Assembly (NCBI RefSeq): GCF_001540865.1
Contig: NC_033640.1
Span: 2,089,895-2,153,894 of the forward strand
DNA length: 64,000 bases
Direction: 5' to 3'
DNA from: Ananas comosus
Lineage: Eukaryota > Streptophyta > Magnoliopsida > Poales > Bromeliaceae
Shown here: positions 22,533-34,296 of the stretch, piece by piece
Position numbering within the stretch: position 1 is the stretch's first letter
Layout: the number at the start of each line of letters is the position of its first letter
Made by a program: the position numbers and the translations under genes
Notes under the pieces: model-generated
What the model was told of the DNA's origin: nothing
Databases searched by the model: none
Seen by the model: the letters and a program-made list of their open reading frames with translations, nothing else

Positions 22533-23081
22533 GAGAGAGACAGAGTCTGTCTTTTTTAAAAGCACTATAAACCTTCGTACTATTAAGTTATTTTTGATGT
22601 TGTGACTTTTGAATCAACGATCAGTTCCGTTAGACTTGATTTGGAATATTGAAAATATCTAGAAAACTCAAAATCAATTACTGAAAATAAAAATCTCACA
22701 AAAAATGATAATTTAACACTAAAATTTTAGATCAAATATATTGATCTTATTTTATATAGTATAAAGAATTTTCTTTCAAAATTTCACGTGATTTGAATAT
22801 TTCTACACAGTTAAACTTACAAACGACTCACAACGACTATTAAAATTATTGATTTTGAAATCCTTTGGTCACTATTATTGAGCAATAATTTTCGCAACAA
22901 TATTCTGCTTTATATACTCGAATTTTTATGGAAAATGCTTTTTGTACATCCAAAAAAATATAGATCTTACATCTCATTCTAAAGTTAATAAAAATTTAAA
23001 TAATTTTTGGTAAAAAAAAAAAGAAATTGATGTAATAAGTAAAATATTAATGAACTTGGTATGTAGTGAGTATAAAATATA

Positions 23082-23515
23082 GGGAAAACTTCAAAAACCC
23101 CCTCTGTGGTTTCTCACTTTATCACTTTAGTACCCTGTGGTTTAAAGTGTATCAAGTTAGGACCCTGTGGTTTTGCACTTTATCACTTTAGTATCCTGTG
23201 GTTTCACACTTTATCACTTTAGTACCCTGTAGTTTAAAAAATCACAGGGTACTAATTTGATACAAAATTAAAACCACAGAATACTAAAGTGATAAAATGC
23301 AAAACCACAGGGTACTAACTTGATACACTTTAAACCACAGGGTACTAAAGTGATAAAGTGAGAAACCACAATGTACTAACTTGATACATTTTAAACCACA
23401 GGGTACTAAAGTGATAAAGTGAGAAACCACAATGTACTAACTTGATACATTTTAAACCACAGGGTACTAAAGTGAAAAAAATTGAGACCACAAGAGGGGT
23501 TTTTGAAGTTTTCCC
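23082..23515. mobile_element. MULE-like foldback MITE with internal tandem expansion
   Basis: Ends gggaaaacttcaaaaacc and 'tttttgaagttttccc'; 9-bp TSD taaaatata at 23073-23081 and 23516-23524. The arms have grown by repetition: a 62-bp unit containing 'tactaaagtgataaagtgag' occurs tandemly at 23338-23461, and shorter versions occur in the left arm. Nearly the entire 434 bp can fold as a hairpin. Confidence 0.85.
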
Positions 23516-23599
23516 TAAAATATATACCTAACTTTGAGGTGTATCGATAGCATTGCTTAATTCTTATACCGATACAGAACAAAAAATTGTGACAAAATC

Positions 23600-24190
23600 A
23601 GTCATCACCGGCGGCATGACCTTCTGCAACGCGGCTGGACCGGCGGACAATGATCACTCCGTGGTGCTTCGATCCGTCTTCTATCGGTGCAGCTTCGTGA
23701 CTGTAATGTCTGTAGTACCGTCGACTTCATCTTCGGCGGGCGACCGCGACGCATGCAGCCGCCGCCTTTCGAAACTGCAGCATCTACATCAGAAAACCGA
23801 TGCATGGGCATCAGCGTGCGGTCGAACCGAACCGATCCAAACCAAATGAGAGCATGGGGTTCTCCGGGGGTGGGGAGCTGGTGTCCGGCATATATACCTC
23901 GGCCGGCCTTGGAGCGCGTAATCGAGAGTAGTAGTTTACATGGAGTCAGACGTATATCGGCAGTGCCGATGGCTCCGGCAGGGTGGTCGGAGTGGCGCGC
24001 AGGAGTTTCGCGCTGAATACGCCGTCGTAGCCGTGCTATGACGTCGCAAGTATCAGAATTCAGGTCCGGGTTCGAGCACGAGAAGGAATAACGGATACAT
24101 CAGTTGCCGGTAAGATCACTGGGAGTCACCTGATTGAGCGGGGACACGTGGCTTCCTTCTACTGGTGTTCCTTTCAATTCCGGATTGTAA
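23600..24190 (+). pseudogene. Pectin methylesterase (pectinesterase) pseudogene
   Basis: No single frame is open, but consecutive short pieces in different frames follow the order of a plant pectinesterase catalytic domain: MTFCNAAGP with VFYRCSF (23619-23692), LRDCNVCSTVDFIFGG (23690-23739), AAFRNCSIYIRKPM (23761-23805), YLGRPWSA (23896-23919), MAPAGWSEW (23968-23994), FALNT (24008-24022), YQNSGPGSS (24053-24079) and, at the C-terminus, DTWLPSTGVPFNSGL followed by TAA (24143-24190). The VGYQDTL-type segment with its catalytic Asp is missing between the first two pieces, and at least four frame changes separate the rest. The GC content is much higher than that of its surroundings, as expected of a former exon. 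The upstream N-terminal part is absent; a MITE (23082-23515) lies immediately before it. It cannot encode an active enzyme. Confidence 0.82.
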
Positions 24191-25783
24191 CACTCCGGCA
24201 ATACCGTTTGGAAAAATGCTTTATTGATGGCGTTCCTATTTCGTTTGTTTTTGTTTTTTTTTTTAGAGTAAACTTCAAATGGCACCCGTAGAGTTTTGTA
24301 TTTTCTTACTTTAGTGTCTTGTGGTTTAAAATATATCAAGTTAATGTCCTGTGATTTTCTTTTTATTCTTTAGTCGGCTTTTTAGTTAATATTTTATTAA
24401 ATTATGTACAAAAAACTTCAAATATCCTATCTAGCTTTATCAAATATTCACTTTAGTACCCTTTAGTTTTAACTTTGTCACTAATTTAACGAAAAAAATT
24501 AGTGAATCGATAATAAAAAAATAAAAATAAAACCACAAGACACTAAATTAATACACTTTAAACCACAGGATACTAAATTGAACAAGTGTGATACTACTGG
24601 ATTGGTGTTTGAAATTTTTTTCTTTTTTTATTCCAAATATTTTCAATTTCTATACGATTAAAATGAGTTGTGGATGGACTTCCCTCCCTAGTTAGTTAAT
24701 TCGCAAATTATTTGTAAATATCAAAAATCTAAATAAAACAGTATGTATATGATTTATTCCCAAAAATTGAAACAAAATGCAAAATTTTAGATTAGATTTA
24801 TTATCCGTGAATAATTCACATATGCCGAATTATTCGGCCAAAAAACGCGCTAAATTTTTAGATAAAATTTATTTCCAAATTATTGCCCAAATTATTCGCG
24901 AATTATTGAAAAACTTTATGGACTTCCAAAATATATAGATCAGAAAAATATAAAGATGGAGATGACAATAAACTTTGCTATTATTTTTTTTACTTAATCT
25001 ATTTTATTTTATAGCTTTCTATTTTTATATTCTTAAACATATATAACTATATATACTAGTAGCATAAATCTAGAGAAAAAAAAGCTTAGTTTAATAATCA
25101 ATTTTTTTATCCCGAAATTTTAATTGGTGAACATAATATTTCTGTATAAATTGAATATCTGAATAACTAGCGAACTCATTTTTTAAACCGTATTTTTCAA
25201 CAACTTTAAAAATTGAGATACGAATTTTATTCGAATTATACCCGTACCAAATTTTTGTCGAATCTGAATTAACAAACTACGCATCTCTGTTTCACATCAG
25301 AGCTCTAGGAATTAAGCATCTGATAAACTAAACTTAAATATTTCAAACTATTACTACGGGGTGAAAATTTAGAGCTTTTACTTCCATAGTTGATAGGACC
25401 GTGATAATCAGTTCGATCGGTTGATCCGGTTCAGTTTAGTAAGTAATTTGGCTCTTTTTTATTGTGCATTTTGAGAACTATACCAACCAAAAATTAACTA
25501 AAGTTTAGGGAAAAACAAGGGAAATTTATTGATTTGATACACAATTATTAGCTATCAGACTATGATTGAACAGCTACCAACAGTGTTTAACCACTACATA
25601 CATCCATCATATGAAAGAAAGGGACAAAGTGAAATGGTCTTGTAGTTAAAACTCGTTTCTTTCATTAGCATATCTTTGACAGAGTATTGGTTATAGAGAA
25701 ATGATAGCGATCAAAGTAAGATAAAAGGAATTTTAATGGCTTCTAAAGGCTACACAAAATTGGTTATTAGAAACATCACACAA

Positions 25784-25839
<56 letters not shown>

Positions 25840-26059
25840 TTTTGAACTTTTTCTCCTCCCTCCCTTTAGGAAAAGAAAAAAACAAAAAAGGTTTTCACAA
25901 GTCACCCCTTTAGCAGTAAGAAATTCTGCGTAGTAAATGTGGCAACTCTAGCTATGTGTGCATCACCCTATATATGTGGATTTTTCTTTTTTTCTTTTTC
26001 TTTTCAAGTGGCATGTTAAAAGAGTGTTGGCAAAGAGGGAATAAGAAGAGAAGGGTTTT
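24191..26059. other. Intergenic DNA with a degenerate MITE and a (GA)n tract
   Basis: A worn copy of the gggaaaacttc MITE family spans about 24264-24620 (inverted 'gtggtttaaaatatatcaa' and 'acactttaaaccacagga'). A (GA)n microsatellite is at 25788-25835. No gene is visible; the part just before 26060 should contain the 3' UTR of the RING gene. Confidence 0.6.
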
Positions 26060-29000
26060 TCAAAAACCTCCATACCGGAGGAGAAGTGCCGAGCGGTAGA
26101 TCGAAGCGATGTGGACGAAAACAAAGAGCAAGACGAGCGCATCGTCGATCAATCCAACGGGTCCGAAGATTCCTATACATGTAGAAAAATTTATTAAACA
26201 TCAGCATATGTGCGCTGAGATTCGTAATATATTGTGTGATTACTTTCGGAGAAAACGTCGATCGGACTCAGAATGTATAAGCAACCAAGAAGTACCTGCA
26301 AGTTAGAGAACAAACATAAATCATCTGAATATTCACCTCACGTTCCAGTTAAGTAGGAAAATATTTCGAAGATGTTTAGCTGAGCTAATTCATTGTAGGG
26401 GCTTTTACATAGATGTCCCGGTGCGAAGTTATATACCCATATGAAGATATGAATTTGTTTTTTTTTATTAACCATGGGATTGTAGTTCGAAAAATACTTC
26501 ATGCAATACATGTGGGAATGTGAGAAAATAAATTTCAGAGGGGCATTTAATTAAGTACAAACGTGTACATATATGTAAGAAATTAAGTTGTTGAAGGGCA
26601 CGAGTGAAAGTTCAGATTCATGTTGCTTAATGAATGAAGCAGGTAACTTGCTATCTTTTTCTCAAAAAAGAAAGTTCAGATTCAGTAGAGATTTATATGT
26701 TAACAGATAATATTGCAGGGGTAAATGTGCTAATATCTCCAAACGCATCAAGGATTAATACAACTACGTTATTTTGTTGTATATGATATGTTGAATATGG
26801 AATATTTGAACTTGAGCAAGTCCCAAAAGGAGGGTATGTTGCATGTAGGGGTGGCAATCCAGCTCGCCGTTCACGAGCCAGCTCGTGTTCAGCTCGAAAT
26901 GAGCTCGAGATCGAATCGCTCATTTAGTAAACGAGCCGAACAAGAGCTGAATTTTTTGGCTCGTTTAATAAACGAGCTGAACACGAGCTGGGGTTAGCTC
27001 GCTCGTGTTCGGCTCAATAACAGCTCGAATACATATATTTTATATTTATATAACTTATTTAATTTATATTTATATATATAAATAATTGATTATATATAAT
27101 ATATTTTTTTATTATTTAATTTTTAGCAAAATAAAAATATAAAGATGAGCTCTATTATAAAAAGACTTATTTATATGTAAAATTTCAATTATTAGATCAA
27201 AGTCTAATGGATAAGATTTTATAAATTTATTTTTTATATATATTCAATCTAATCCTTTTAACTTATTGTTCGTTGGCCAGCTCGTGAGCCGGCTCGTGTT
27301 CGGCGAGCTGAATTTTTTCGCTCAATATTTTAACGAGCCGGTTCGTGTTCGGCTCGTTTACACCCCTAGTTGCATGTATGCGAACTACAGAGCACATAAA
27401 TTGAACTGCGCAAATATACCCCTGCAGAGTTATTATTTGCTTATGTATCCTTAAAAAACTTGTTTAATATTTGCATGCATGCCTACGTCAAGGTATCTAT
27501 GCAGATAATATATAGGGTAACAACTCAAAATAAATAAATAAATATAATTTGGTTAGATACTCCTAGAAAGGCATGCGCACAAATAATCAAAGTTCACATT
27601 AGTATGCGTGCACAGACCAACTTCGCAGCAGTATTTGCAATTTCACATATTCACAGGGGTATATATGCCAAAAGGAAAAGGCGAGAAAAGAAAACGCTTA
27701 ACTGTCATGAAGACTTGAACATGAAACAGAAGAGGAAGCGAGCCTTGAGGATCCATTAATTCTCTGGACAGCCTCTGAATATAGAATGGTAGATCCATCA
27801 AGCACTGCAATCACAATAAGATTTATGATCTGAATTTCGAAAGTGCATTTACTTATCAGGCTCTTAAAATAAATAAGAGAATTGTTGATGCAAACTTTTT
27901 TTTTCCCGAAAATTAACAAATACTCCTTTGATTAATTGGAAACATCTATACGGTAACAATAAAGTAAACTAAGAAGGTCTATATATACAATGTTATGGAT
28001 ATACAAATTTATACACATATAAGAGGAAATAACACAAAGATTTAGCAAGAGCTCAAATACACTAAAAACAATACAATAGGGAAGAGATGCAATCCTTTGG
28101 TTCTCAGGAAGAAAGTAGATACCGGCTTTCTATAACAAGATGACCATGAACTTGATGTCTTCCGTCATTACCTCAAGTTTTAAACGATATATATTTACAA
28201 TCAATTAGCACCCACAATTAATTAATGAGACATGCATCAAAATGTAGTTTTCCTATTTTTTGAAGTGAACCGCCATAGGGTGATTCCGTATGGATGTAGC
28301 TAACCCATTGATCAGAATTAACACATTAAAATAACAAAGCGATCCACTTGTTAACCCCAAAAGATGAAATACTCTAATGAGCAAATAGTCACTTGCCTAG
28401 ATAAATAAAGAATCAAATGGGAAATGAGATATTCACAAGATGCAAAACTTTTGCTCTTATTATGCAAATCTTTAGGCTATTACTCTAAGTAGATTTCTCA
28501 ATACAGTTCTAAATTTTACAACTGTGTTTAGAATAACTCTCAAAATTAACAGAACATTGTTGAGGGTACAAGAGACATTACACCTGAAGGAAGCCTTGTG
28601 AAGATCTGCCGAAACGGCTGTTGTATTTCTCAATCCTCTCCATGACCAAACTTGCTTCAGAATCATAGCGCCGCCACAATGCATCCTCAGATGGTATGAG
28701 CAGAGTTATAGGACGATGGCAAGTGGGACAATTGCACGGCCTAAGGGCCGATCCATGGTGCCAAACCCCCAGAATGCAGTGCCCTGATAAGGCATATGGG
28801 TTTGTCAGAAAACTAATATAACTTTCTATGAAGAAGGTGAAAAGTACAGTCACGCCTTAAATATAGTTCATTTGAAATCAGGTTGTGGAGCTTCAGTATT
28901 TTCGATTTGAATCTCTTGACCAGCTTATTATTTAGTTTCAAAAAATTCCATTAAAATTGGTCAAAAGTTAATGATTATCATTGAAAAAAGGCTGTTCAGT

Positions 29001-30760
29001 TTTCTGTCCAGCATAATTCGGTTTTACAATATGTTCTTGTCAAAAAGTTGCAAAGACCATTAAGTTTGAGGGAATTTTCTGATCAAGCAACATAAAATCC
29101 AAAAACTGCAAGTTCAGGGACCATCCGAGATGGCCTGTTGTAGGCAGTGTAAGCCCATGTGTTTTTTCCTATCAAGGTAAGTGCATTTATATGGATCATA
29201 AACACTACTTGCTCTATAGTCACTATGTCTCCTAAGATATTAGAAAAGAAATTCGCCACATCATGTCCGCTGTGAGCAACAGAAAGGTAACAAATTGGAT
29301 TAGTTCTACATCGATTGTGATGCAATGAAAAGGCAAGTTAGATTATCTACATTTAATTTATTTAATTTAAAACTATGACACTTGTGTCTTTACATACTTG
29401 ACCCCAAATAGAAGAATCTAAGTCATGCCTACCAATACTCAATAAAACAAAAGAAACAAAGGTAATCTAAAGAGTGCATTGGACAAAGTTTTATGACATG
29501 ATATTGTGTATAATTACCTCAACATCACCTCAACATCCAAACTACTAGTTGTTTAATGTCAAAGCTCATGCTAAGGATTTACTATGCAAATGATTTCCAC
29601 ACACAATTGTGTGCATAATTACAACTCTCCCCCTAGTTTGACCAAGTTTTGTGACATAAAATTGCATTCTAAGAATTAATGACTTTTCCTTTATACTAAT
29701 CAAGCTAAAAAAGGGCATGATAAAACCATGAAATATGTCATATAGCAACCCTATTTGGCTCTGTTAATAATACTGTCAAAGTCCTGTTATCAAGAACTAC
29801 TGGTATAAACACTAACTGCTTCCCAGTGTAGAAAAGCTGCTCCTGAAACCAGCCCAAATAGGAACTCAATCTGTAGCCAATCAAATAAATAGGGAATATT
29901 AACTCAACTTCTACATGAATTCCTCCCAAATAGGCAGGCACCCTAAAACCTCTTGATCAAGAGATCTAAAGATGTCAAAAAATCGAACATGTGCATCTTG
30001 ATCCGAATCGAAAAGATCAGAGAATGATTAAAGGAGAGCTCATCTAGCAAGCCTGAAACAGCATCTCCTCCGGAGCTATTCACATTCGCTCAAAATCACT
30101 ACCACTACCACAAGAATAAAGAAGAAAAAGATCATGATCACAATGATCTACACTACAGAATCAGGGCACTGGAGTAGAATTTGATTCTGCCCAATTAAAC
30201 CACTACCATCATCTCAATCGAGACATCAGAGTACCGGTTCAACTCATCAACACACAAACACTGGAAACGGGATTAAACGCCTCATTTACACACATTCGAT
30301 TAAAAAATCACTACGATTACCGAAATAAAGAAAGAAGAAGAAGAAAAAGAGAATCTACACTACTAAATCAAGCAAAGTGGAGAAGAATCCGATCCCGTAC
30401 AATGAAACCGCCAACATCATCTCTATCGAGGCATCGGAGAAGCGATTCAACTCGATCCAAATCAAATTTTACGAAATCCTCACCCCCACAACCTCCGAAA
30501 ACGAGATTAAACTCCTCATTCACCCGAATCCGACCAAGATCGGTGCGATCAACGAAAGGAGAGCGACGAAGGCGAAGAAGAAGAGGATCGATTGCTACGG
30601 AACTAGGGCAAAGCGGAGAAATGTAGAGAGAGGGAGAGAGAGAGAGAGAGGAGGGTTTGGATTCGATACCGCAGAACCAGTGGGAGCAGTTCGCTTGGTG
30701 GGGGAGCTCGATCTCGTCGTTGCACACCAAGCAGCGGAGGTTCCCGTGAGCCCGATCCAT
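26060..30760 (-). CDS. RNF170-like RING-type E3 ubiquitin ligase with DUF1232 tail
   Basis: Five coding exons on the minus strand: 30760-30670, 28783-28584, 27804-27703, 26295-26244 and 26172-26060, totalling 558 nt (185 residues). All junctions are GT-AG and keep frame. A C3HC4 RING is complete once exons 1 and 2 are joined: C10-x2-C13, C25-x-H27-x2-C30, C33, then C49-x2-C52 (CSHWFCG|HCILG, CPTCHRPI). Residues 105-185 include RELMDPQGSLPLL, YILSPIDVFSE and LIDDALVLLFVFVHIASIYRS, the DUF1232/RNF170 C-terminal region with hydrophobic helices likely in the ER membrane. In animals RNF170 ubiquitinates IP3 receptors at the ER; the plant substrate is unknown. The usual acidic residue in SPID-x-IPE is shifted (VFSE). 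Intron 3 holds a hAT-like MITE and a SINE remnant. The 5' part is repeated at 33009-34296. Confidence 0.9.
26621..26669 (+). mobile_element. 5'-truncated SINE tail with 15-bp TSD
   Basis: A 49-bp insert ('tgaatgaagcaggtaacttg...ctcaaaaaa') is the 3' end of the SINE family seen whole at 40343-40502. It is flanked by the exact 15-mer gaaagttcagattca (26606-26620, 26670-26684). Truncation of this type is expected from LINE-driven priming. It lies in intron 3 of the RING gene. Confidence 0.8.
26846..27368. mobile_element. GCTCG-rich hAT-like MITE with 8-bp TSD
   Basis: Ends taggggtggcaatcc and 'gtttacaccccta'; exact 8-bp duplication gttgcatg at 26838-26845 and 27369-27376. Both arms are packed with 'gctcgtgttcggctc' and its inverse, around an AT-rich core. 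Located in intron 3 of the RING gene. Confidence 0.88.

Positions 30761-30762
<2 letters not shown>

Positions 30763-30793
<31 letters not shown>
30763..30793. repeat. (CT)n tract in the RING gene leader
   Basis: Pure CT on the plus strand, so GA in the transcript, immediately upstream of the ATG at 30760. Copied at 33762-33792. Confidence 0.9.
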
Positions 30794-30797
<4 letters not shown>

Positions 30798-30844
30798 CGA
30801 GCGCTCTCGCTCTTGTTCCCGGTCTCGTACTCTCCGAGTGGGTA

Positions 30845-30853
30845 CTATTTATA
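30845..30853 (-). promoter_or_regulatory. TATA box of the RNF170-like gene
   Basis: Reads TATAAATAG on the minus strand, 85-93 bp upstream of the start codon with the (GA)n leader between. The repeated copy is at 33844-33852. Confidence 0.65.
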
Positions 30854-31297
30854 GAGGTTTGTGGCGGGAGAATATATTATTGGTGCGTCCGCGTGGTTGG
30901 AAAAAAATTTACAAAGCCCCCCTGCATTTTATCATTTTTGTAAGCAAGAGCCTTATATTTTTATTCTTTCTTGGGTCAATTTCATACAGGTCCCTACAAA
31001 TATAGTAAATTATACATATATCTCTATAAAATTCAACTTTTATATGTTGTCATCACAAAAGTCCTGATATTTTCAAATATGTCCCTGCCGTTAAGATTCC
31101 TTAGAAAAAATTAGTTAACTATAGGTAAAATACTTAACCCTAATTAGTTAATGAGATGAATTGACCTTTTTACCCCTCTTCAATTAAGATATATTTGTGA
31201 TGGTAAAAAGATTATTTCACTTATAAAATAAACAGTGCTTTAATGGTAACAAACCAGAGGAAGATATTTAAAAACATCAGGACTTTTGTAGGGATAA

Positions 31298-33008
31298 GTA
31301 TTTTACCTCCTCTTCAATTAAGATATATTTGTGATGGTAAAAAGATTATTTCACTTATAAAATAAACAGTGCTTTAATGGTAACAAACCAGAGGAAGATA
31401 TTTNAACGCTTTTCCGCTGTGTTTCAAACAAAAAGGGGACCCCGGGGCGTGACACTATAATTGGCTTTGGCCTTTAGGTGGGTCGTAGTCAATTTTGATA
31501 TTTTGGGAAGTTTTAAGTTTCAACTGATTGTGAAATTACAGTAAATCAAACAATAGAAGTGGATATTTATGATCGAAAATTACTTCACCATTTTTCACTT
31601 TTGGTGAAACAAACACACGCTATCATATCCAAAAGTCGTAAAATTAACTTCCTAGATGCTTGAAATATTATAAATAAAGTCTAATCGAATCGATCACTGA
31701 TTCAGAAATTCTATCATTAAAAACAAATTGTGAACACAAAGGCCTTTGTACTTTTAATTGTCAATCTTTTTCTTTGGTTTGCGAGAATCCACGGTCTACA
31801 CTTTTTGATAAGTGTTGGAATTAAAGGGCAGCGGAAACGATCACGTTGAATTAGAGTAGGCCAATGTGGGCAGACCGCATGACAACAATACGGATATTTT
31901 ATACTATTTTGGCGAAGAGTCACTTTATCAAATTCTTTTAATAGGCAATCAAATTTGCAAATCCAAAAAAAAAGTTCAAATATGCAAAATCATAAAACTA
32001 GTGAATTTTTTTATATAAAAAGACCGTTTTCTTTTCACTCCATTTTAATATTTTAAAAAGTCATTTCAAGTGTTATACCTAGCAAACAGTGATAATGCTC
32101 TTATATTCATATTAAAAGAAATATAGAAAAGTATGGATTTGTAAAGTTAAGTTAGAATACTATCAATAGTAAATGAGCTTCGTTGTCATCAATTTATTTT
32201 TTATGATGGAACCTCCAAATCGACGATCGGCACTTTAAATATAATCTATACCACTTAAAGCATTTAGAATCAAATTTTATGCCTTTTTTACATCATTAGC
32301 CAATTCATGAAAGAAAGAACCAATTTTAAAAAAATAGAAATGAAGAACCGGTCCAAGGATTAAAAAAGGGAAGCGGTTAATTAAAGGAGCAAGAAACCGG
32401 TTCAATAAAAAATAGAAAAACTGGTTCAATATGAAACACCAATAAATGGGACCCACGACGGGTCCCACGTCTACCCAAATTAAGGCTAAATTAAGGCTAA
32501 CATGACACGTGTACAACTAATACAGGGATTAATAGAGGTTAATAGATACTAGTGAAGAGACCCGCACTTCGCAGCGGACGGAAACTATAAAAGCTACCAA
32601 TGAAAAATAAAAAGTATCCATCAATAAAAAAAAGAAAAATAAAACTTATCACAAAAACAATTAGATATAGAATATATATAAATATATATATAGATATAAA
32701 ATTTTAATTTTAATAATAATTAATAATAAGGAATAATGTAATAAGAATAGTAATAAAAAGAATTATTTTTCATTCTCTAAGTGAAACAACTAATTGAAAA
32801 TGATCTTTCTCCGATACTGAATATTATCGGAATCTAATTCAAAACTTGCAAAACAATAATTGATAAATAATTTTAGAGAAAAGAAAATCATATTCAAATG
32901 GAACAACAACTTGCATTGAGATGATTTAATGGTTTTCAAATTGACTATTAAATCTTGTTCTCCAAAGAAGTAAAAACTTTTCATGTAAAAGGAGACACTA
33001 AGACAGCN
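31298..33008. other. Sequence between two single-N junctions
   Basis: Bounded by N at 31404 and 33008. No gene. It includes a Helitron-type end in minus orientation (32549-32580, 'cgaagtgcgggtctcttcac' then CTAG) and part of a MITE arm (32200-32290, 'ccaaatcgacgatcggc') shared with 39340-39790 and 48170-48640. Confidence 0.5.
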
Positions 33009-33759
33009 GAAAAGATCAGAGAATGATTAAAGGAGAGCTCATCTAGCAAGCCTGAAACAGCATCTCCTCCGGAGCTATTCACATTCGCTCAAAATCACTA
33101 CCACTACCACAAGAATAAAGAAGAAAAAGATCATGATCACAATGATCTACACTACAGAATCAGGGCACTGGAGTAGAATTTGATTCTGCCCAATTAAACC
33201 ACTACCATCATCTCAATCGAGACATCAGAGTACCGGTTCAACTCATCAACACACAAACACTGGAAACGGGATTAAACGCCTCATTTACACACATTCGATT
33301 AAAAAATCACTACGATTACCGAAATAAAGAAAGAAGAAGAAGAAAAAGAGAATCTACACTACTAAATCAAGCAAAGTGGAGAAGAATCCGATCCCGTACA
33401 ATGAAACCGCCAACATCATCTCTATCGAGGCATCGGAGAAGCGATTCAACTCGATCCAAATCAAATTTTACGAAATCCTCACCCCCACAACCTCCGAAAA
33501 CGAGATTAAACTCCTCATTCACCCGAATCCGACCAAGATCGGTGCGATCAACGAAAGGAGAGCGACGAAGGCGAAGAAGAAGAGGATCGATTGCTACGGA
33601 ACTAGGGCAAAGCGGAGAAATGTAGAGAGAGGGAGAGAGAGAGAGAGAGGAGGGTTTGGATTCGATACCGCAGAACCAGTGGGAGCAGTTCGCTTGGTGG
33701 GGGAGCTCGATCTCGTCGTTGCACACCAAGCAGCGGAGGTTCCCGTGAGCCCGATCCAT

Positions 33760-33796
<37 letters not shown>

Positions 33797-34296
33797 CGAG
33801 CGCTCTCGCTCTTGTTCCCGGTCTCGTACTCTCCGAGTGGGTACTATTTATAGAGGTTTGTGGCGGGAGAATATATTATTGGTGCGTCCGCGTGGTTGGA
33901 AAAAAATTTACAAAGCCCCCCTGCATTTTATCATTTTTGTAAGCAAGAGCCTTATATTTTTATTCTTTCTTGGGTCAATTTCATACAGGTCCCTACAAAT
34001 ATAGTAAATTATACATATATCTCTATAAAATTCAACTTTTATATGTTGTCATCACAAAAGTCCTGATATTTTCAAATATGTCCCTGCCGTTAAGATTCCT
34101 TAGAAAAAATTAGTTAACTATAGGTAAAATACTTAACCCTAATTAGTTAATGAGATGAATTGACCTTTTTACCCCTCTTCAATTAAGATATATTTGTGAT
34201 GGTAAAAAGATTATTTCACTTATAAAATAAACAGTGCTTTAATGGTAACAAACCAGAGGAAGATATTTAAAAACATCAGGACTTTTGTAGGGATAA
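33009..34296. pseudogene. Second copy of the RING gene promoter and exon 1
   Basis: An exact repeat of 30010-31297. It contains exon 1 (33759-33669 on the minus strand) with intact C10/C13/C25/H27/C30 codons and a usable donor, but no matching exons 2-5 lie downstream except those already used by copy 1. If the order in the assembly is real, transcripts could start at either promoter; if not, it is an overlap between contigs placed twice. The single N at 33008 favours the second explanation. Confidence 0.75.

Larger units (their letters stand above)
30010..31297. repeat. 1288-bp duplicated block, copy 1
   Basis: Every base that I compared matches 33009-34296 (constant offset 2999), including microsatellite lengths. 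It covers part of intron 1, exon 1, the promoter of the RING gene and part of a foldback element. Copy 1 is followed by a near-repeat of its own 31169-31270 (31302-31403), then a single N at 31404. Confidence 0.92.

Noticed and set aside
30377..30943. 188-residue plus-strand frame opposite RING exon 1 (and its copy at 33376-33942)
   Set aside because: It is antisense to the RING exon, promoter and (CT)n tract and encodes low-complexity sequence from these features.
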